Assembly: GCF_014529935.1 (NCBI RefSeq)
Contig: NZ_JACVFC010000001.1
Coordinates: forward strand, 1 to 64,000
Direction of reading: 5' to 3'
Source of the DNA: Chitinophaga qingshengii
GTDB taxonomy: Bacteria > Bacteroidota > Bacteroidia > Chitinophagales > Chitinophagaceae
DNA length: 64,000 nt
The notes under the pieces are model-generated. The model saw only the letters and a list, made by a program, of their open reading frames with translations. It had not been told where the DNA came from and did not search any database. Below, piece after piece: positions 10,446 through 19,123 of the stretch. The first letter of the stretch is position 1, and each line of letters opens with the position of its first letter. The position numbers and the translations under genes are program-made.

Positions 10446-10652
10446 GATTTTGGGATTTACGAATTTATGAATTTATGAATTTCGGGGATGAAGGATGAAG
10501 GAAACAAAGTTTGAGATTTACGAATTTACGGATTTTGGGATTGGTTATTTGTGAGCGGTTTCACAACCGAAACCATAAATAATCCAAATTTTATCTCCTC
10601 CATCCTTCATCCCCAAAATTCATAAATTCATAAATTCGTAAATCCCAAAATC
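10446..10652. repeat. Long intergenic inverted repeat (subfamily A), 52-bp arms
   Basis: Arms 10446-10497 and 10601-10652 are complementary over 52 bases with one mismatch. They consist of iterated words such as GAATTTAT and GGGATTTACG. The 103-base spacer holds another partial copy (about 10510-10543) and a small GGTTTC/GAAACC hairpin. The right arm reaches into the serA stop codon, so this long hairpin would form at the 3' end of the serA transcript. Function unknown; transcription stop or mRNA end protection is possible. Confidence 0.85.
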
Positions 10653-11886
10653 AATACAGCAGTCTTGTTTTAATCGTGTGTTTCACATCCTTCAACAATG
10701 CCAGGGCTTCCTGGGAAAGCTGACGGTCGATATCCAATACCACATAACCGATCTGGTCGTTGGTCTTAAGATACTGACCCAGGATATTGATTTTATTTTC
10801 AGATAATGCGGTATTGATGGCTGACAGTACGCCTGGTACGTTCTGGTGAACATGCAGGATACGGTGGGTATTTTCAATAGGCGGTACGCTGATAGCGGGC
10901 ACCGTATGGGAACCGAAGCTGGCGCCTTTCTCCAGGTAGTTGAGCAGTTTGGCGCTCACGTCCAGGCCGATATTATGCTGTGCCTCTTCCGTGCTGCCAC
11001 CAATATGCGGCGTCAGGATGACGTTGGACAATTTCTGCAGCGGTGTGCTGAAAGCAGCGCCGTTTTTTTCCGGTTCTACCGGGAACACGTCTACCGCAGC
11101 ACCGGACAGCTGGCCGCTTTCCAGGGATTCTTTCAGCGCCTCCAGGTCTACCACTTCTCCTCTTGCATAGTTCAGGAAGATCGCTCCTTTTTTCACGTAA
11201 GATAAGGTCTCCCGGTTGATCATCATTTCAGTGGTTTTATTGGAAGGCACGTGCAGAGAGATGATATCTGCCTGTTCAAACAGCTCTTTCAGGGTTCTTT
11301 GTTGTACGGCGTTACCCAGCGGCAGCTTGGTTTCTGCATCGTAGTACATCACGTTCATACCCATATTCTCTGCCAGTACGCTTACCTGGCTACCGATGTT
11401 ACCGTAGCCGACAATGCCCAGGGTCTTGCCTCTCAGCTCATAGCTGCCTTTGGCTTCCTTCATCCAGATGCCGTTATGGGCAGCGGCATTTTTATCAACG
11501 ATCCGGCGGATCAGCACTATAGACAGCCCAATCACCAGTTCCGCTACCGAGCGGGTGTTGGAGTAAGGCGCGTTAAAAACAGCTACCCCGTGTTCAGTCG
11601 CCGCTTTAAGGTCAACCTGGTTGGTACCGATACAAAAACAACCAATCGCCTGCAGTTTTTTGGCCGCCTCCAGTACAGGGCGGGTCACTTGTGTTTTGGA
11701 ACGGATACCTAATAAATGAACATCCTTGATTTCGTTGATCAGATCAGCTTCACTCAGCGCTCCCGCGAGCTTACGCACCGAGTACCCAGCGGCCGTAAAT
11801 TCAGCCACTGCTGCATCGCTAATATTCTCCAACAATAAAATGCTGATCTTTTCCTTCGGATAACTTGTAGACTTTGCCTGTTCCAT
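10651..11886 (-). CDS. serA: D-3-phosphoglycerate dehydrogenase
   Basis: This enzyme catalyses the first committed step of serine biosynthesis, oxidising 3-phosphoglycerate to 3-phosphohydroxypyruvate with NAD. The 411-residue length matches the E. coli-like type with one C-terminal ACT domain. The Rossmann motif GIVGYGNIGSQ is present at about 160, followed by the catalytic region with ARGEVVD and HIGGST (catalytic His). The C-terminal ACT domain (about 335-411: HQNVPGVLSAINTAL) is where serine feedback inhibition acts in this family. A full Bacteroidota promoter lies upstream at 11965-11995. The gene is divergent from a beta-lactamase-like lipoprotein. Confidence 0.93.
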   Translation of the reverse strand: MEQAKSTSYPKEKISILLLENISDAAVAEFTAAGYSVRKLAGALSEADLINEIKDVHLLGIRSKTQVTRPVLEAAKKLQAIGCFCIGTNQVDLKAATEHGVAVFNAPYSNTRSVAELVIGLSIVLIRRIVDKNAAAHNGIWMKEAKGSYELRGKTLGIVGYGNIGSQVSVLAENMGMNVMYYDAETKLPLGNAVQQRTLKELFEQADIISLHVPSNKTTEMMINRETLSYVKKGAIFLNYARGEVVDLEALKESLESGQLSGAAVDVFPVEPEKNGAAFSTPLQKLSNVILTPHIGGSTEEAQHNIGLDVSAKLLNYLEKGASFGSHTVPAISVPPIENTHRILHVHQNVPGVLSAINTALSENKINILGQYLKTNDQIGYVVLDIDRQLSQEALALLKDVKHTIKTRLLY

Positions 11887-12204
11887 AATATTATAAAGAA
11901 TTATATGTCAATTTTATATGCGCAATTGGCTTAATAATTGCGGTTACGCGGGTCAAACAAGGCACAAACCTACTTTATGTTAGGGAATAATCAAATACCG
12001 TGGTAATCAAATTCGATTTTTATCAAAAAAACAGGTTTCTACCCCTGCTTTTTTTGATGTTTTATCAATCATCGGGCTTAAAAATGTATTAAAAGCGGGT
12101 TGGATGCCTGGTAATATTTGGTATACATTGACAATGAGTATAATTTTAGCGCCTTGTTATTTATAGAGAGAACAGCATTTAAGTAAGTCAGTGAATCACC
12201 TCTA
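11887..12204. other. Divergent intergenic region (318 bp) between serA and the beta-lactamase-like gene
   Basis: It holds the serA promoter on the minus strand. On the plus side there is AT-rich sequence with no perfect TAnnTTTG; the nearest candidate is around 12111-12160 (TAATATTTG, TTGACA). No small gene or structured RNA was recognised. Confidence 0.6.
11965..11995 (-). promoter_or_regulatory. serA promoter (Bacteroidota type)
   Basis: On the minus strand, TTTG (11995-11992) is followed after 19 bases by TAGGTTTG (11972-11965), a perfect match to TTTG-N19-TAnnTTTG. The predicted transcript has a leader of about 70 bases before the serA ATG at 11886. Confidence 0.7.
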
Positions 12205-13416
12205 ATGAAGCGATTGAAAGCAGTAAGCATCATCTTATCTATCACGGGAATTGCCATCATCACCAGCTGTCAGAGCAATGCAGCACGTAAGGAAGCAAAC
12301 AGACGAAAAGCCATATCAGACAGTACCCTGTATACGCTTAACCTCACGGAAACGCAGCGGGAAGCCATCCTCAAGGCGCCACGCACCGTACAGCTACAGC
12401 GGGAACTGAATGCATTTTACACCGGGAAACTATTACGCAGCGGCTTCAATGGCGCTATCCTGGTGGCTAAAAAAGGCGTCATCATTTTTGAACAGTATCA
12501 TGGTTTGGAGAACTACCGGACTAAAACAGCAGTGGTCGACAGTTCCGCATTTCAGCTGGCCTCTGTCTCCAAAACCTTTACCGGCGCGGCAGTGCTGTGG
12601 CTGGCAGAAAAACAGAAACTTAACCTGGAAGACTCGCTGCAGAAGTTCTTCCCTGAATTCCCCTACAAAGGCATCAATGTACGCATGCTGCTAAACCATC
12701 GCAGCGGTCTGCCCAACTATCTGTATTTCTGCGACAGTCTCTGGAAAGACCGGGCTGCCTTCATCACCAACAATGAAGTGATCCGCCTGATGGAACAACA
12801 CCAGCCGCGTATCCAGCACCTGCCTGATACACATTTCCAGTATTGCAATACAAACTATCTCCTGCTGGCTTCTATTATTGAAAAAGTCACCGGGCAGAAA
12901 TATGCCGACTTTATGCAACAGACCTTCTTTAAACCGCTGCATATGGTCAACACCTTTGTATATGATCCGGCTTCTGCACCAAGGCCACATCAGACACAGA
13001 GCCACAAGTTCAATGGTCAGGCTGAACCAGACACCTACTTCGATGGTGTAATGGGCGACAAAGGCATCTATAGCACCGCCCGCGATATGCTCAAGTGGGA
13101 CCAGGCTTTGTATTCCGGTCAACTGCTGGATTCTGCCACCCTCAAAGCGGCCTATACGCCATATAGCCATGAGAAGCCCGGCGTACGCAACTATGGCCTG
13201 GGATGGCGCCTCATGGTGTATCCCGACAGCACTAAAAACATCATCTATCACAATGGCTGGTGGCATGGCAACAACACGGTATTTTACCGCTTTGTACAGG
13301 ATACCACTACGCTTATTATCCTCGGGAATAAATACAATCGTGGTATTTACCAGGCCGTGAAACCTATCCGCGAAATGTTGGGCCATGGCGATAATGAAGA
13401 AGCCGGTGATGAATAA
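12205..13416 (+). CDS. Serine beta-lactamase-like hydrolase (class C / PBP4-like family), lipoprotein
   Basis: A 403-residue lipoprotein (hydrophobic helix, then ITSC lipobox). It carries the three motifs of the PF00144 beta-lactamase fold: SVSK with nucleophile S120 and K123, Y213-C-N215, and HNG at 349-351 in place of KTG. The HNG variant is common among esterases and D-amino-acid peptidases of this family. Function as a true beta-lactamase is therefore not supported; a periplasmic esterase, peptidase or cell-wall-related hydrolase is more likely. It is monocistronic, followed by a strong terminator shared with the convergent CDF gene. Confidence 0.85.
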   Translation: MKRLKAVSIILSITGIAIITSCQSNAARKEANRRKAISDSTLYTLNLTETQREAILKAPRTVQLQRELNAFYTGKLLRSGFNGAILVAKKGVIIFEQYHGLENYRTKTAVVDSSAFQLASVSKTFTGAAVLWLAEKQKLNLEDSLQKFFPEFPYKGINVRMLLNHRSGLPNYLYFCDSLWKDRAAFITNNEVIRLMEQHQPRIQHLPDTHFQYCNTNYLLLASIIEKVTGQKYADFMQQTFFKPLHMVNTFVYDPASAPRPHQTQSHKFNGQAEPDTYFDGVMGDKGIYSTARDMLKWDQALYSGQLLDSATLKAAYTPYSHEKPGVRNYGLGWRLMVYPDSTKNIIYHNGWWHGNNTVFYRFVQDTTTLIILGNKYNRGIYQAVKPIREMLGHGDNEEAGDE

Positions 13417-13430
13417 AAAAGTTATATTCA

Positions 13431-13487
13431 TCTGCATAAAAACAAAAGCGCGAAGGAGATCCCTTCGCGCTTTTGTTTTTATGCAGA
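13431..13487. terminator. Strong bidirectional terminator, 26-bp perfect stem
   Basis: Arms 13431-13456 and 13462-13487 pair perfectly around a 5-base loop. A GC core (GCGCGAAGG) is flanked by A and T tracts on the two sides, so both convergent genes can end here. The CDF stop codon lies at 13493, six bases beyond the stem. Confidence 0.88.
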
Positions 13488-13492
13488 TGCTA

Positions 13493-14470
13493 TCATCCGT
13501 GTTTACGGTTAGGCAATACATTATCCCTTGTCCAGGTGATTTCTCCCGTGAAAGGATGTTTCCGTACGGGGCAGGCTTCCTTCAGGCAGTAGTGGCAACA
13601 GGAAGGAATACAGGGATCCATATGGATAAAAAATTCTACTTCTCCCCCTTCAAACTCTTTGTTAACAAGCACTTCCACCTTTTTCATTTCATCGTGCGCT
13701 TCTGTTAGTGACAGGTAATAGGGCATCGTGATATGGCAATCGATGTGGTAGTTATTGCCATATTGCTGTACGCGCATATTATGGATATCGATCCAGTTCT
13801 GTACCCGATGACTGAAAAGGATCGCAATCACCTTGTCCACTATCTGCATATCCGTTTCATCCATGAGGCCGGAGATAGAGCGGCGCATCAGCTGATAACC
13901 TTTGGTGAGGATCAGGATACTCATGAGTACGGAAACAGCGGGGTCCAGCCAGTTCCAGCCGGTAAAATGAATAACGGCAAGCGCAATGATCAGGCCTACG
14001 CTGCTGTATACGTCGGTCATGATATGCTGTCCGTTACCACTCAACGTAATAGACCCCAGCGTGCGGCCGGAGCGGATGAGATATAAGCCCAGCAATAGAT
14101 TAGCTACGGTAGTGGAACCGAGTAACCACATGCCGCTGCTCATTTCGTGCAACTCTTTGGGGGAGATAAAATACTGTACTGCTTTAAAGAGAATGAGGAT
14201 ACCGGCGAAAAAGATCATGGCGCCTTCAAATCCGATAGAGAAGAATTCTACTTTGCCGTGTCCATACGGATGGTTGGCATCCTTGGGTTTACCGGAAAGA
14301 TAGATGCTGTAACTGGCAAAACCGCCAGCTACCACGTTGATGATAGACTCCATGGCGTCAGAAAGGATAGCCACCGAGTGGGTCAGATAGAAGGCCACGA
14401 ACTTGGCCACGGTCAAAATAAAACTAACGACCAGCGACACCAGGATGACGCGTAATTCTCTTCTTAGCAA
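13493..14470 (-). CDS. Cation diffusion facilitator (CDF) family metal exporter
   Basis: A 325-residue inner-membrane protein exporting divalent metals (Zn, Fe, Mn, Co or Cd) in exchange for protons. TM helices occupy about residues 8-215. The TM2 metal motif SDAMES, the HPYGHGK motif between TM2 and TM3, and a cytoplasmic C-terminal domain (from about 215, with DCHITMPYYLS) are all visible. The extreme C-terminus is unusual: a Cys cluster PCIPSCCHYC-KEAC that could bind metal or an Fe-S cluster. Metal specificity cannot be assigned. It has its own -7 promoter element 30 bases upstream. Confidence 0.9.
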   Translation of the reverse strand: MLRRELRVILVSLVVSFILTVAKFVAFYLTHSVAILSDAMESIINVVAGGFASYSIYLSGKPKDANHPYGHGKVEFFSIGFEGAMIFFAGILILFKAVQYFISPKELHEMSSGMWLLGSTTVANLLLGLYLIRSGRTLGSITLSGNGQHIMTDVYSSVGLIIALAVIHFTGWNWLDPAVSVLMSILILTKGYQLMRRSISGLMDETDMQIVDKVIAILFSHRVQNWIDIHNMRVQQYGNNYHIDCHITMPYYLSLTEAHDEMKKVEVLVNKEFEGGEVEFFIHMDPCIPSCCHYCLKEACPVRKHPFTGEITWTRDNVLPNRKHG

Positions 14471-14499
14471 GTAGATCAGATTGTATGGGTGTGAAAGTA

Positions 14500-14507
14500 C
14501 AAAGGTA
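14500..14507 (-). promoter_or_regulatory. -7 element of the CDF promoter
   Basis: TACCTTTG on the minus strand, a perfect TAnnTTTG match, 30 bases upstream of the CDF start. No convincing -33 TTTG is seen. Confidence 0.45.
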
Positions 14508-14633
14508 AGGTTATTCCATTATCTCCCCTACTGCGGTGACGGCGAAAATTAATATTCCGGTAACACCTACCCGGCAAAATTGTACGATATTAATAGACAG
14601 AAGAATCGACCCTAACGTAAACCTATAAACGAA

Positions 14634-15221
14634 ATGGATACTAGAGAAATCCGGGCCAATGCAGTTGTAGACGAACTTTTTGGTTTGTACGAGCAACATG
14701 GCCATCATGCCTATGGAGAACAGGTAACCATGTTGATGCACATGATGCAATCCGCCCTCATAGCCGAACAGACCGGTTTCGACGATGAGATGATACTGGC
14801 AGCCTTCCTGCACGACATCGGCCACTTCTTTGAAGGCGGCGGACAGATGGACATCTACGGCGCCAAAGCGCACGATACCATCGGTTACCGCTACCTTATT
14901 TCCTGCGGCTTTCCCGCCAGGATGGGGCAACTCGTGGCCAGTCACGTTGCCGCCAAAAGATACCTCACCTGGACCGACAGCGCCTACTATGATACCCTCT
15001 CCGAAGCCAGCAAGGAAACATTAGCCTACCAGGGTGGTCCGATGACAGCCGCCGAAGCCAAAATATTCCGCGCCGATCCGTTGTTTGAACAATACATCCA
15101 ACTGCGCATCTGGGACGATATGGGCAAAGATCCCGATATGCCGGTACAGCAAGCCGACCTGGAAAGAATGCGCGCACGCATGCTCCGCTACCTGATGTTC
15201 TATGGACAACTGGGAGATTAA
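14634..15221 (+). CDS. HD-domain oxygenase, PhnZ-like
   Basis: A 195-residue protein of the HD superfamily. It shows the HD signature (AAFLHDIGHF, about 60-70) and an upstream histidine (MLMHMMQSA). It also has the features that mark the PhnZ branch rather than nucleases: Y-G-E near the N-terminus (HAYGEQV, matching the iron-ligand Tyr/Glu region) and VASHVAAKRYL followed by QGGPM. PhnZ is a mixed-valence diiron oxygenase that cleaves the C-P bond of 2-amino-1-hydroxyethylphosphonate. No PhnY-like partner, phosphonate transporter or PhnA/X gene is present here, so its substrate is open. The next gene starts 18 bases downstream on the same strand. Confidence 0.82.
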   Translation: MDTREIRANAVVDELFGLYEQHGHHAYGEQVTMLMHMMQSALIAEQTGFDDEMILAAFLHDIGHFFEGGGQMDIYGAKAHDTIGYRYLISCGFPARMGQLVASHVAAKRYLTWTDSAYYDTLSEASKETLAYQGGPMTAAEAKIFRADPLFEQYIQLRIWDDMGKDPDMPVQQADLERMRARMLRYLMFYGQLGD

Positions 15222-15238
15222 TTTTATATTGCTGCAGT

Positions 15239-15787
15239 ATGGAATTAAGAAAAGAAATACTGTCGGCGCACAGCAAGGAACATTCCCTGTATATAGCGCA
15301 TTGGATAGGCGACGACGCTACCCGTTTCCGGGAGCTGATGCAGCTTTTCCTGGAAGATGAATACCGGGTGGTACAACGAAGTGCCTGGATCATCAGTCTG
15401 GTGGGGCAACAACATCCGGAGTTGCTGCCCCCTCACCTGCCTGCCATGGTGGCCCGTATGGAAACCGTCGGGCTTCCGTCCGCGGTAAAACGGAATGTGC
15501 TGCGGGTGATGCAGGAAATGACATTACCACCGGAACTGCATGGTCCGGTGATGAATGCCTGTTTCCAGTACCTGGAAGATCCTAAGGAGATGATTGCCAT
15601 CAAGGCTTTCTCTATGACGGTATTGTCCAACCTGGCCCTGTCTTATCCGGATATCAAAAATGAGATCCGGGTGTTGCTGGAAGACCTGCTCGAGCATGAT
15701 CCGTCGCCGGGTATCCGTTCACGGGCAATAAAGGTGCTGAAAGCCATCAGTCCTGCAGCCACAACAAAAAAGCGGCACAGCAGGTAG
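15239..15787 (+). CDS. Small HEAT-repeat-like protein
   Basis: A 182-residue, fully helical-looking cytoplasmic protein with no signal peptide. Helical pairs such as DEYRVVQRSAWIISLVGQ, AVKRNVLRVMQEM, AIKAFSMTVLSNLA and GIRSRAIKVLKAI recur with HEAT-like spacing. HEAT proteins generally act as protein- or nucleic-acid-binding scaffolds. The 18-base gap suggests co-transcription with the PhnZ-like gene. Specific function unknown. Confidence 0.8.
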   Translation: MELRKEILSAHSKEHSLYIAHWIGDDATRFRELMQLFLEDEYRVVQRSAWIISLVGQQHPELLPPHLPAMVARMETVGLPSAVKRNVLRVMQEMTLPPELHGPVMNACFQYLEDPKEMIAIKAFSMTVLSNLALSYPDIKNEIRVLLEDLLEHDPSPGIRSRAIKVLKAISPAATTKKRHSR

Positions 15788-15805
15788 TGTTACCTGCCGG
15801 GCCGC
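15766..15805 (-). terminator. Terminator of infC (minus strand)
   Basis: On the minus strand a GC-rich hairpin (15805-15772, with the inner stem GGCAGGTA/TACCTGCT) is followed by TTTTTT. It overlaps the 3' end of the convergent HEAT gene. Confidence 0.75.
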
Positions 15806-15823
15806 TGTATGAGTTGAAATCAA

Positions 15824-16501
15824 TTAAGCCTTTTCTTCCGGTTTGCTTTCAGCAACACGAGGTTCTTTCGGTTCTTTCGGCTCTCTTGGTTCTCTTGGCT
15901 CTTTTGGTTCCTTTTCTTTTTTCTTGGCTGCCTTAGGAGCGAAGATGGCGATCATGCGTTTACCTTCCATGGTAGGCATGCTTTCCAGGCCACCTACTTC
16001 TGCCAGCCTTTCAGCGAACTTCAGCAGGATGAGCTCTCCACGCTCTTTAAACATGATAGCACGACCTTTAAACTGCACATAGGTTTTCACCTTGTTACCG
16101 TCTTTCAGGAAGCTTTCCGCATGTTTGGCTTTGAAGTCAAAGTCATGATCGTCGGTGTTAGGCGTAAAGCGGATTTCTTTCACTTCGCTTTTGTGCGCCT
16201 TCGCCTTCATTTCCTTTTCCTTCTTTTTCTTCTCGTAAAGGAATTTATTGTAGTCGATGATACGGCATACAGGAGGGGCGGCGTTAGGGGAAATTTCCAC
16301 GAGGTCGAGGCCTTGTTCCTCAGCCATACGCAGGGCGTCTTCTGTTTTGTAAACGCCTACTTCCACATTTTCACCTACCAGTCTGACCTCAGGGACACGG
16401 ATCATTCTGTTGGTCCGGTGTTCTTGTTGTTGTTCCCTGCGGAAATTCGGGTTTCTGCCCCGGTTATTACCGCCAAAATTTGGTCTGGGTCTTTGTTGCA
16501 T
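15824..16501 (-). CDS. infC: Translation initiation factor IF-3
   Basis: IF-3 binds the 30S subunit and checks start-codon selection. The 225-residue protein has an N-terminal basic extension (about 1-30), the N domain (VRLVGENVEVGVYKTEDAL, CRIIDYNKFLYEKKKKEKE) and the C domain (EIRFTPNTDDHDFDFKAKHAESFL, about 105-190). A charged C-terminal tail consists of KEP/REP repeats. It lies 167 bases downstream of thrS on the same strand. Usually rpmI and rplT follow, but here the gene is followed by a terminator and convergent genes. It starts with ATG, not the rare ATT found in E. coli infC. Confidence 0.95.
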   Translation of the reverse strand: MQQRPRPNFGGNNRGRNPNFRREQQQEHRTNRMIRVPEVRLVGENVEVGVYKTEDALRMAEEQGLDLVEISPNAAPPVCRIIDYNKFLYEKKKKEKEMKAKAHKSEVKEIRFTPNTDDHDFDFKAKHAESFLKDGNKVKTYVQFKGRAIMFKERGELILLKFAERLAEVGGLESMPTMEGKRMIAIFAPKAAKKKEKEPKEPREPREPKEPKEPRVAESKPEEKA

Positions 16502-16540
16502 TAAAAAAATTAAGATTTATTAATTATTGTTCATAGTCCA

Positions 16541-16586
16541 TGGTCCATATCCCACGCATGGACCAAAAACAACTTATACAAAAATA
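16541..16586 (-). promoter_or_regulatory. infC leader: candidate promoter and small inverted repeat
   Basis: TATTTTTG on the minus strand (16586-16579) matches TAnnTTTG, with a TTG 16 bases upstream (slightly short spacing). Between it and the ATG lies an 8-bp inverted repeat (16541-16548 with 16558-16565, TGGTCCAT/ATGGACCA, 9-base loop). This suggests infC can be transcribed separately from thrS, with a hairpin in the leader. Confidence 0.45.
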
Positions 16587-16668
16587 AGGGGAAAAATCCG
16601 TGCAATTAACATACCTGATTTCCGGAATGTTCATTGTTTTATATACTTCTTTTCCACATTTCAGTATG

Positions 16669-18609
16669 TTACTCTATGGGCTTGCGATTGATCACCTCTT
16701 CGTTTACCAGTGCGGTAAACTGTTCCATCGTCATGGTTCCGAGGTCACCTTTAGCTTGCCGGCGAACAGCCACGATATTGTCTGTCGCTTCTTTTTCGCC
16801 GAGTACCAGCATGTATGGCACTTTAGCGAGTTCTGTATCGCGGATTTTCTTACCGATTTTTTCACTCCGGTCGTCAATCTCAGCGCGAATTTCCGCTTTT
16901 TTCAGCAAATCTGCCACTTTTTCTGCGTAGGCCTGGGTTTTCTCGCTGATAGGCAGGATTTTCACCTGTGTAGGCGCCAGCCACAGCGGGAATTTACCCG
17001 CGCAGTGTTCGATCAGTACGGCGATGAACCTTTCCAGGGAGCCAAACGGTGCACGGTGGATCATTACCGGGCGGTGACGCATATTGTCAGCCCCGATATA
17101 TTCCAGTTCAAAACGTTCCGGCAGGTTGTAGTCCACCTGTATGGTACCCAGCTGCCATTTACGGCCGAGGGCATCTTTCACCATGAAGTCCAGCTTAGGA
17201 CCGTAGAAGGCAGCTTCCCCGTATTCGATCACGGTGTTCAGGCCTTTTTCGGCGGCAGACTCGATGATGGCTTGTTCAGCCAGGTTCCAGTTCTCTTCGG
17301 TACCGATGTACTTACTGCGGTCTTCCTTGTCACGCAGGGAAATCTGGGCAGTATATTCGGTAAAGCTGAGACTGTTGAACACGTACATCACCAGGTCGAT
17401 CACTTTCTGGAATTCTTCCTTCACCTGGTCGGGACGGCAGAATAAATGCGCATCGTCCTGGGTAAATCCTCTTACACGGGTGAGGCCATGCAGTTCACCA
17501 TGCTGCTCGTAGCGGTATACGGTACCGAATTCGGCGAAACGTACCGGCAGGTCCTTGTAGGACTTCGGTGAGCCTTTATACAGTTCACAGTGGTGAGGGC
17601 AGTTCATTGGTTTGAGCATGAACTCCTCTCCTTCTTCCGGCGTATGGATAGGCTGGAAGCTGTCTTTACCATATTTTTCGTAGTGACCGGAAGTCACGTA
17701 CAGATTTTTGTTACCGATATGCGGTGTGACTACCGGCAGGTAGCCGCTTGCCAGCTGGGCTTCCTGGAGGAAACGTTGCAGGCGTTCGCGCAGCATGGCG
17801 CCTTTGGGCAGCCACATCGGCAGGCCCAGGCCCACTTTCTCAGAGAACATAAACAGTTCCAGTTCCTTGCCCAGTTTGCGGTGGTCGCGTTTTTTCGCTT
17901 CCTCGATCAGGGTCAGGTATTCGTCCAGTTCTTTCTGATTCGGGAACGTGATACCGTAGATGCGGGTGAGCATCTTGTTTTTCTCGTTACCCCGCCAGTA
18001 AGCGCCGGCGATGCTGGTCAACTTAATGGATTTGATAAAGCCGGTGTTGGGAATATGCGGGCCACGGCACAGATCTGTAAAACCGCCCTGGGTGTAGAAG
18101 GTGATGCTTCCATCGGGCAGTTCGTTGATCGTTTCCACCTTGTAGGGATCGCCTTTTTCCGTGAAATACGCCAGTGCATCGGCTTTGCTGATGTCTTTAC
18201 GAACATATTCGCTGTTCTTTTTGGACAGCTCTACCATCTTGGTTTCGATCGCTTTCAGATCTTCTTCGGAGATGGTGCGGTCGCCCAGGTCGATATCGTA
18301 GTAAAAACCGTTTTCAATAGAGGGACCGTAACCCAGTTTCACACCGGGATACAGGGCTTCCAGGGCTTCGGCCATCAGGTGCGCGGAAGAGTGCCACATG
18401 GTGGATTTACCATCGGCATCCGTCCACGTCAGGAGCTGCAACGTAGCATCCGTTGTAACCGGGCGTGTAGCGTCCACTACCTGCCCATTAACTTTTGCAG
18501 CCAATACTTTACGTGCCAATCCTTCGCTGATGGACTTGGCAATGTCCAATGCAGTTACTCCTGATTCATACTGACGAACTGCGCCATCCGGAAAAGTGAT
18601 ATTTATCAT
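16669..18609 (-). CDS. thrS: Threonyl-tRNA synthetase
   Basis: It charges tRNA(Thr) with threonine. The 646-residue protein shows the TGS domain ([11 protein letters not shown], 1-60) and an editing domain with [11 protein letters not shown]. The class II catalytic core includes [30 protein letters not shown] (motif 2) and [13 protein letters not shown] (motif 3). An anticodon-binding domain from about 545 ([11 protein letters not shown]) completes it. The frame extends to an ATG at 18630, but the ATG at 18609 gives the typical MINITFPDG start of Bacteroidota ThrS. It precedes infC, a conserved pairing. Confidence 0.95.
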   Translation of the reverse strand: MINITFPDGAVRQYESGVTALDIAKSISEGLARKVLAAKVNGQVVDATRPVTTDATLQLLTWTDADGKSTMWHSSAHLMAEALEALYPGVKLGYGPSIENGFYYDIDLGDRTISEEDLKAIETKMVELSKKNSEYVRKDISKADALAYFTEKGDPYKVETINELPDGSITFYTQGGFTDLCRGPHIPNTGFIKSIKLTSIAGAYWRGNEKNKMLTRIYGITFPNQKELDEYLTLIEEAKKRDHRKLGKELELFMFSEKVGLGLPMWLPKGAMLRERLQRFLQEAQLASGYLPVVTPHIGNKNLYVTSGHYEKYGKDSFQPIHTPEEGEEFMLKPMNCPHHCELYKGSPKSYKDLPVRFAEFGTVYRYEQHGELHGLTRVRGFTQDDAHLFCRPDQVKEEFQKVIDLVMYVFNSLSFTEYTAQISLRDKEDRSKYIGTEENWNLAEQAIIESAAEKGLNTVIEYGEAAFYGPKLDFMVKDALGRKWQLGTIQVDYNLPERFELEYIGADNMRHRPVMIHRAPFGSLERFIAVLIEHCAGKFPLWLAPTQVKILPISEKTQAYAEKVADLLKKAEIRAEIDDRSEKIGKKIRDTELAKVPYMLVLGEKEATDNIVAVRRQAKGDLGTMTMEQFTALVNEEVINRKPIE

Positions 18610-18823
18610 ACGTTTTACTGTTAGCGTCATACTTTTTCATATGCGCTATATTTCCTTTATAAAATGTTTGCGAAGTTAAGAAATAGTTTGTTAGCTTTTT
18701 GCTTAGTCCGCCAGCGAAATCAAAGGAATTTTAAAAATAGTGTTTCGCACGGCGGTGGGGTATCAGTCCGGAAAGTCAACAAAGCCTACAAATATAATGA
18801 ATTTTGTCCGCTTTACAAAGCTG

Positions 18824-18897
18824 TTGATCCGCCAATTCTCCAAAAGTTGACAAAATCGTTATTGCAGATGGAGGGTTGGTGAGAATTGGCGGATCAA
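18824..18897. repeat. 17-bp perfect inverted repeat with 40-base spacer
   Basis: TTGATCCGCCAATTCTC (18824-18840) is exactly complementary to 18881-18897. No T-tract follows, so it is not a standard terminator. It could be a pair of binding sites for a DNA-binding protein or an mRNA structure. Confidence 0.75.
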
Positions 18898-19046
18898 TTG
18901 ACGACCTTGCCCCTGCCGAAATAGTAACGCCTTAATTATCGCTACCCTGGCTGATTACAGCTTCATTTCCATCTCGCTGAAAAGACGTTCCCTCCCCTGT
19001 TTTTCATCCCCGAAAAAAGAATTTTTAAAAAATGTTGTGCAAAAAA

Positions 19047-19077
19047 TTGGGTAACAAAAGTGTGTGGGATAATTTTG
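19047..19077 (+). promoter_or_regulatory. Promoter of the small coiled-coil membrane gene pair
   Basis: TTG (19047-19049), 20 bases, then TAATTTTG (19070-19077), a perfect TAnnTTTG element. The first ATG of the gene pair lies at 19124, giving a leader of about 40 bases. Confidence 0.6.
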
Positions 19078-19123
19078 TCATGTCATTTAAAAATATTCAT
19101 TTCGTGCAAAAAACAAATAAAAT

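Larger units (their letters stand above)
18631..19123. other. Long intergenic region upstream of thrS and of the small membrane gene
   Basis: It carries the 17-bp inverted repeat at 18824-18897 and a promoter at 19047-19077. The open frame at 18664-18882 has no protein-like features and overlaps the repeat. Nothing else was recognised. Confidence 0.5.

Noticed and set aside
12205..13416. Calling the PF00144 protein an antibiotic-resistance beta-lactamase
   Set aside because: The KTG box is replaced by HNG, common in esterases and peptidases of the family, and the length and lipoprotein anchor give no resistance evidence.
17590..18564. 324-codon plus-strand open frame opposite thrS
   Set aside because: thrS shows all class II synthetase motifs; this frame has Phe-rich shadow composition.
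18664..18882. 72-codon open frame upstream of the coiled-coil pair
   Set aside because: No promoter-start relation, irregular composition, and it covers one arm and the spacer of an inverted repeat.
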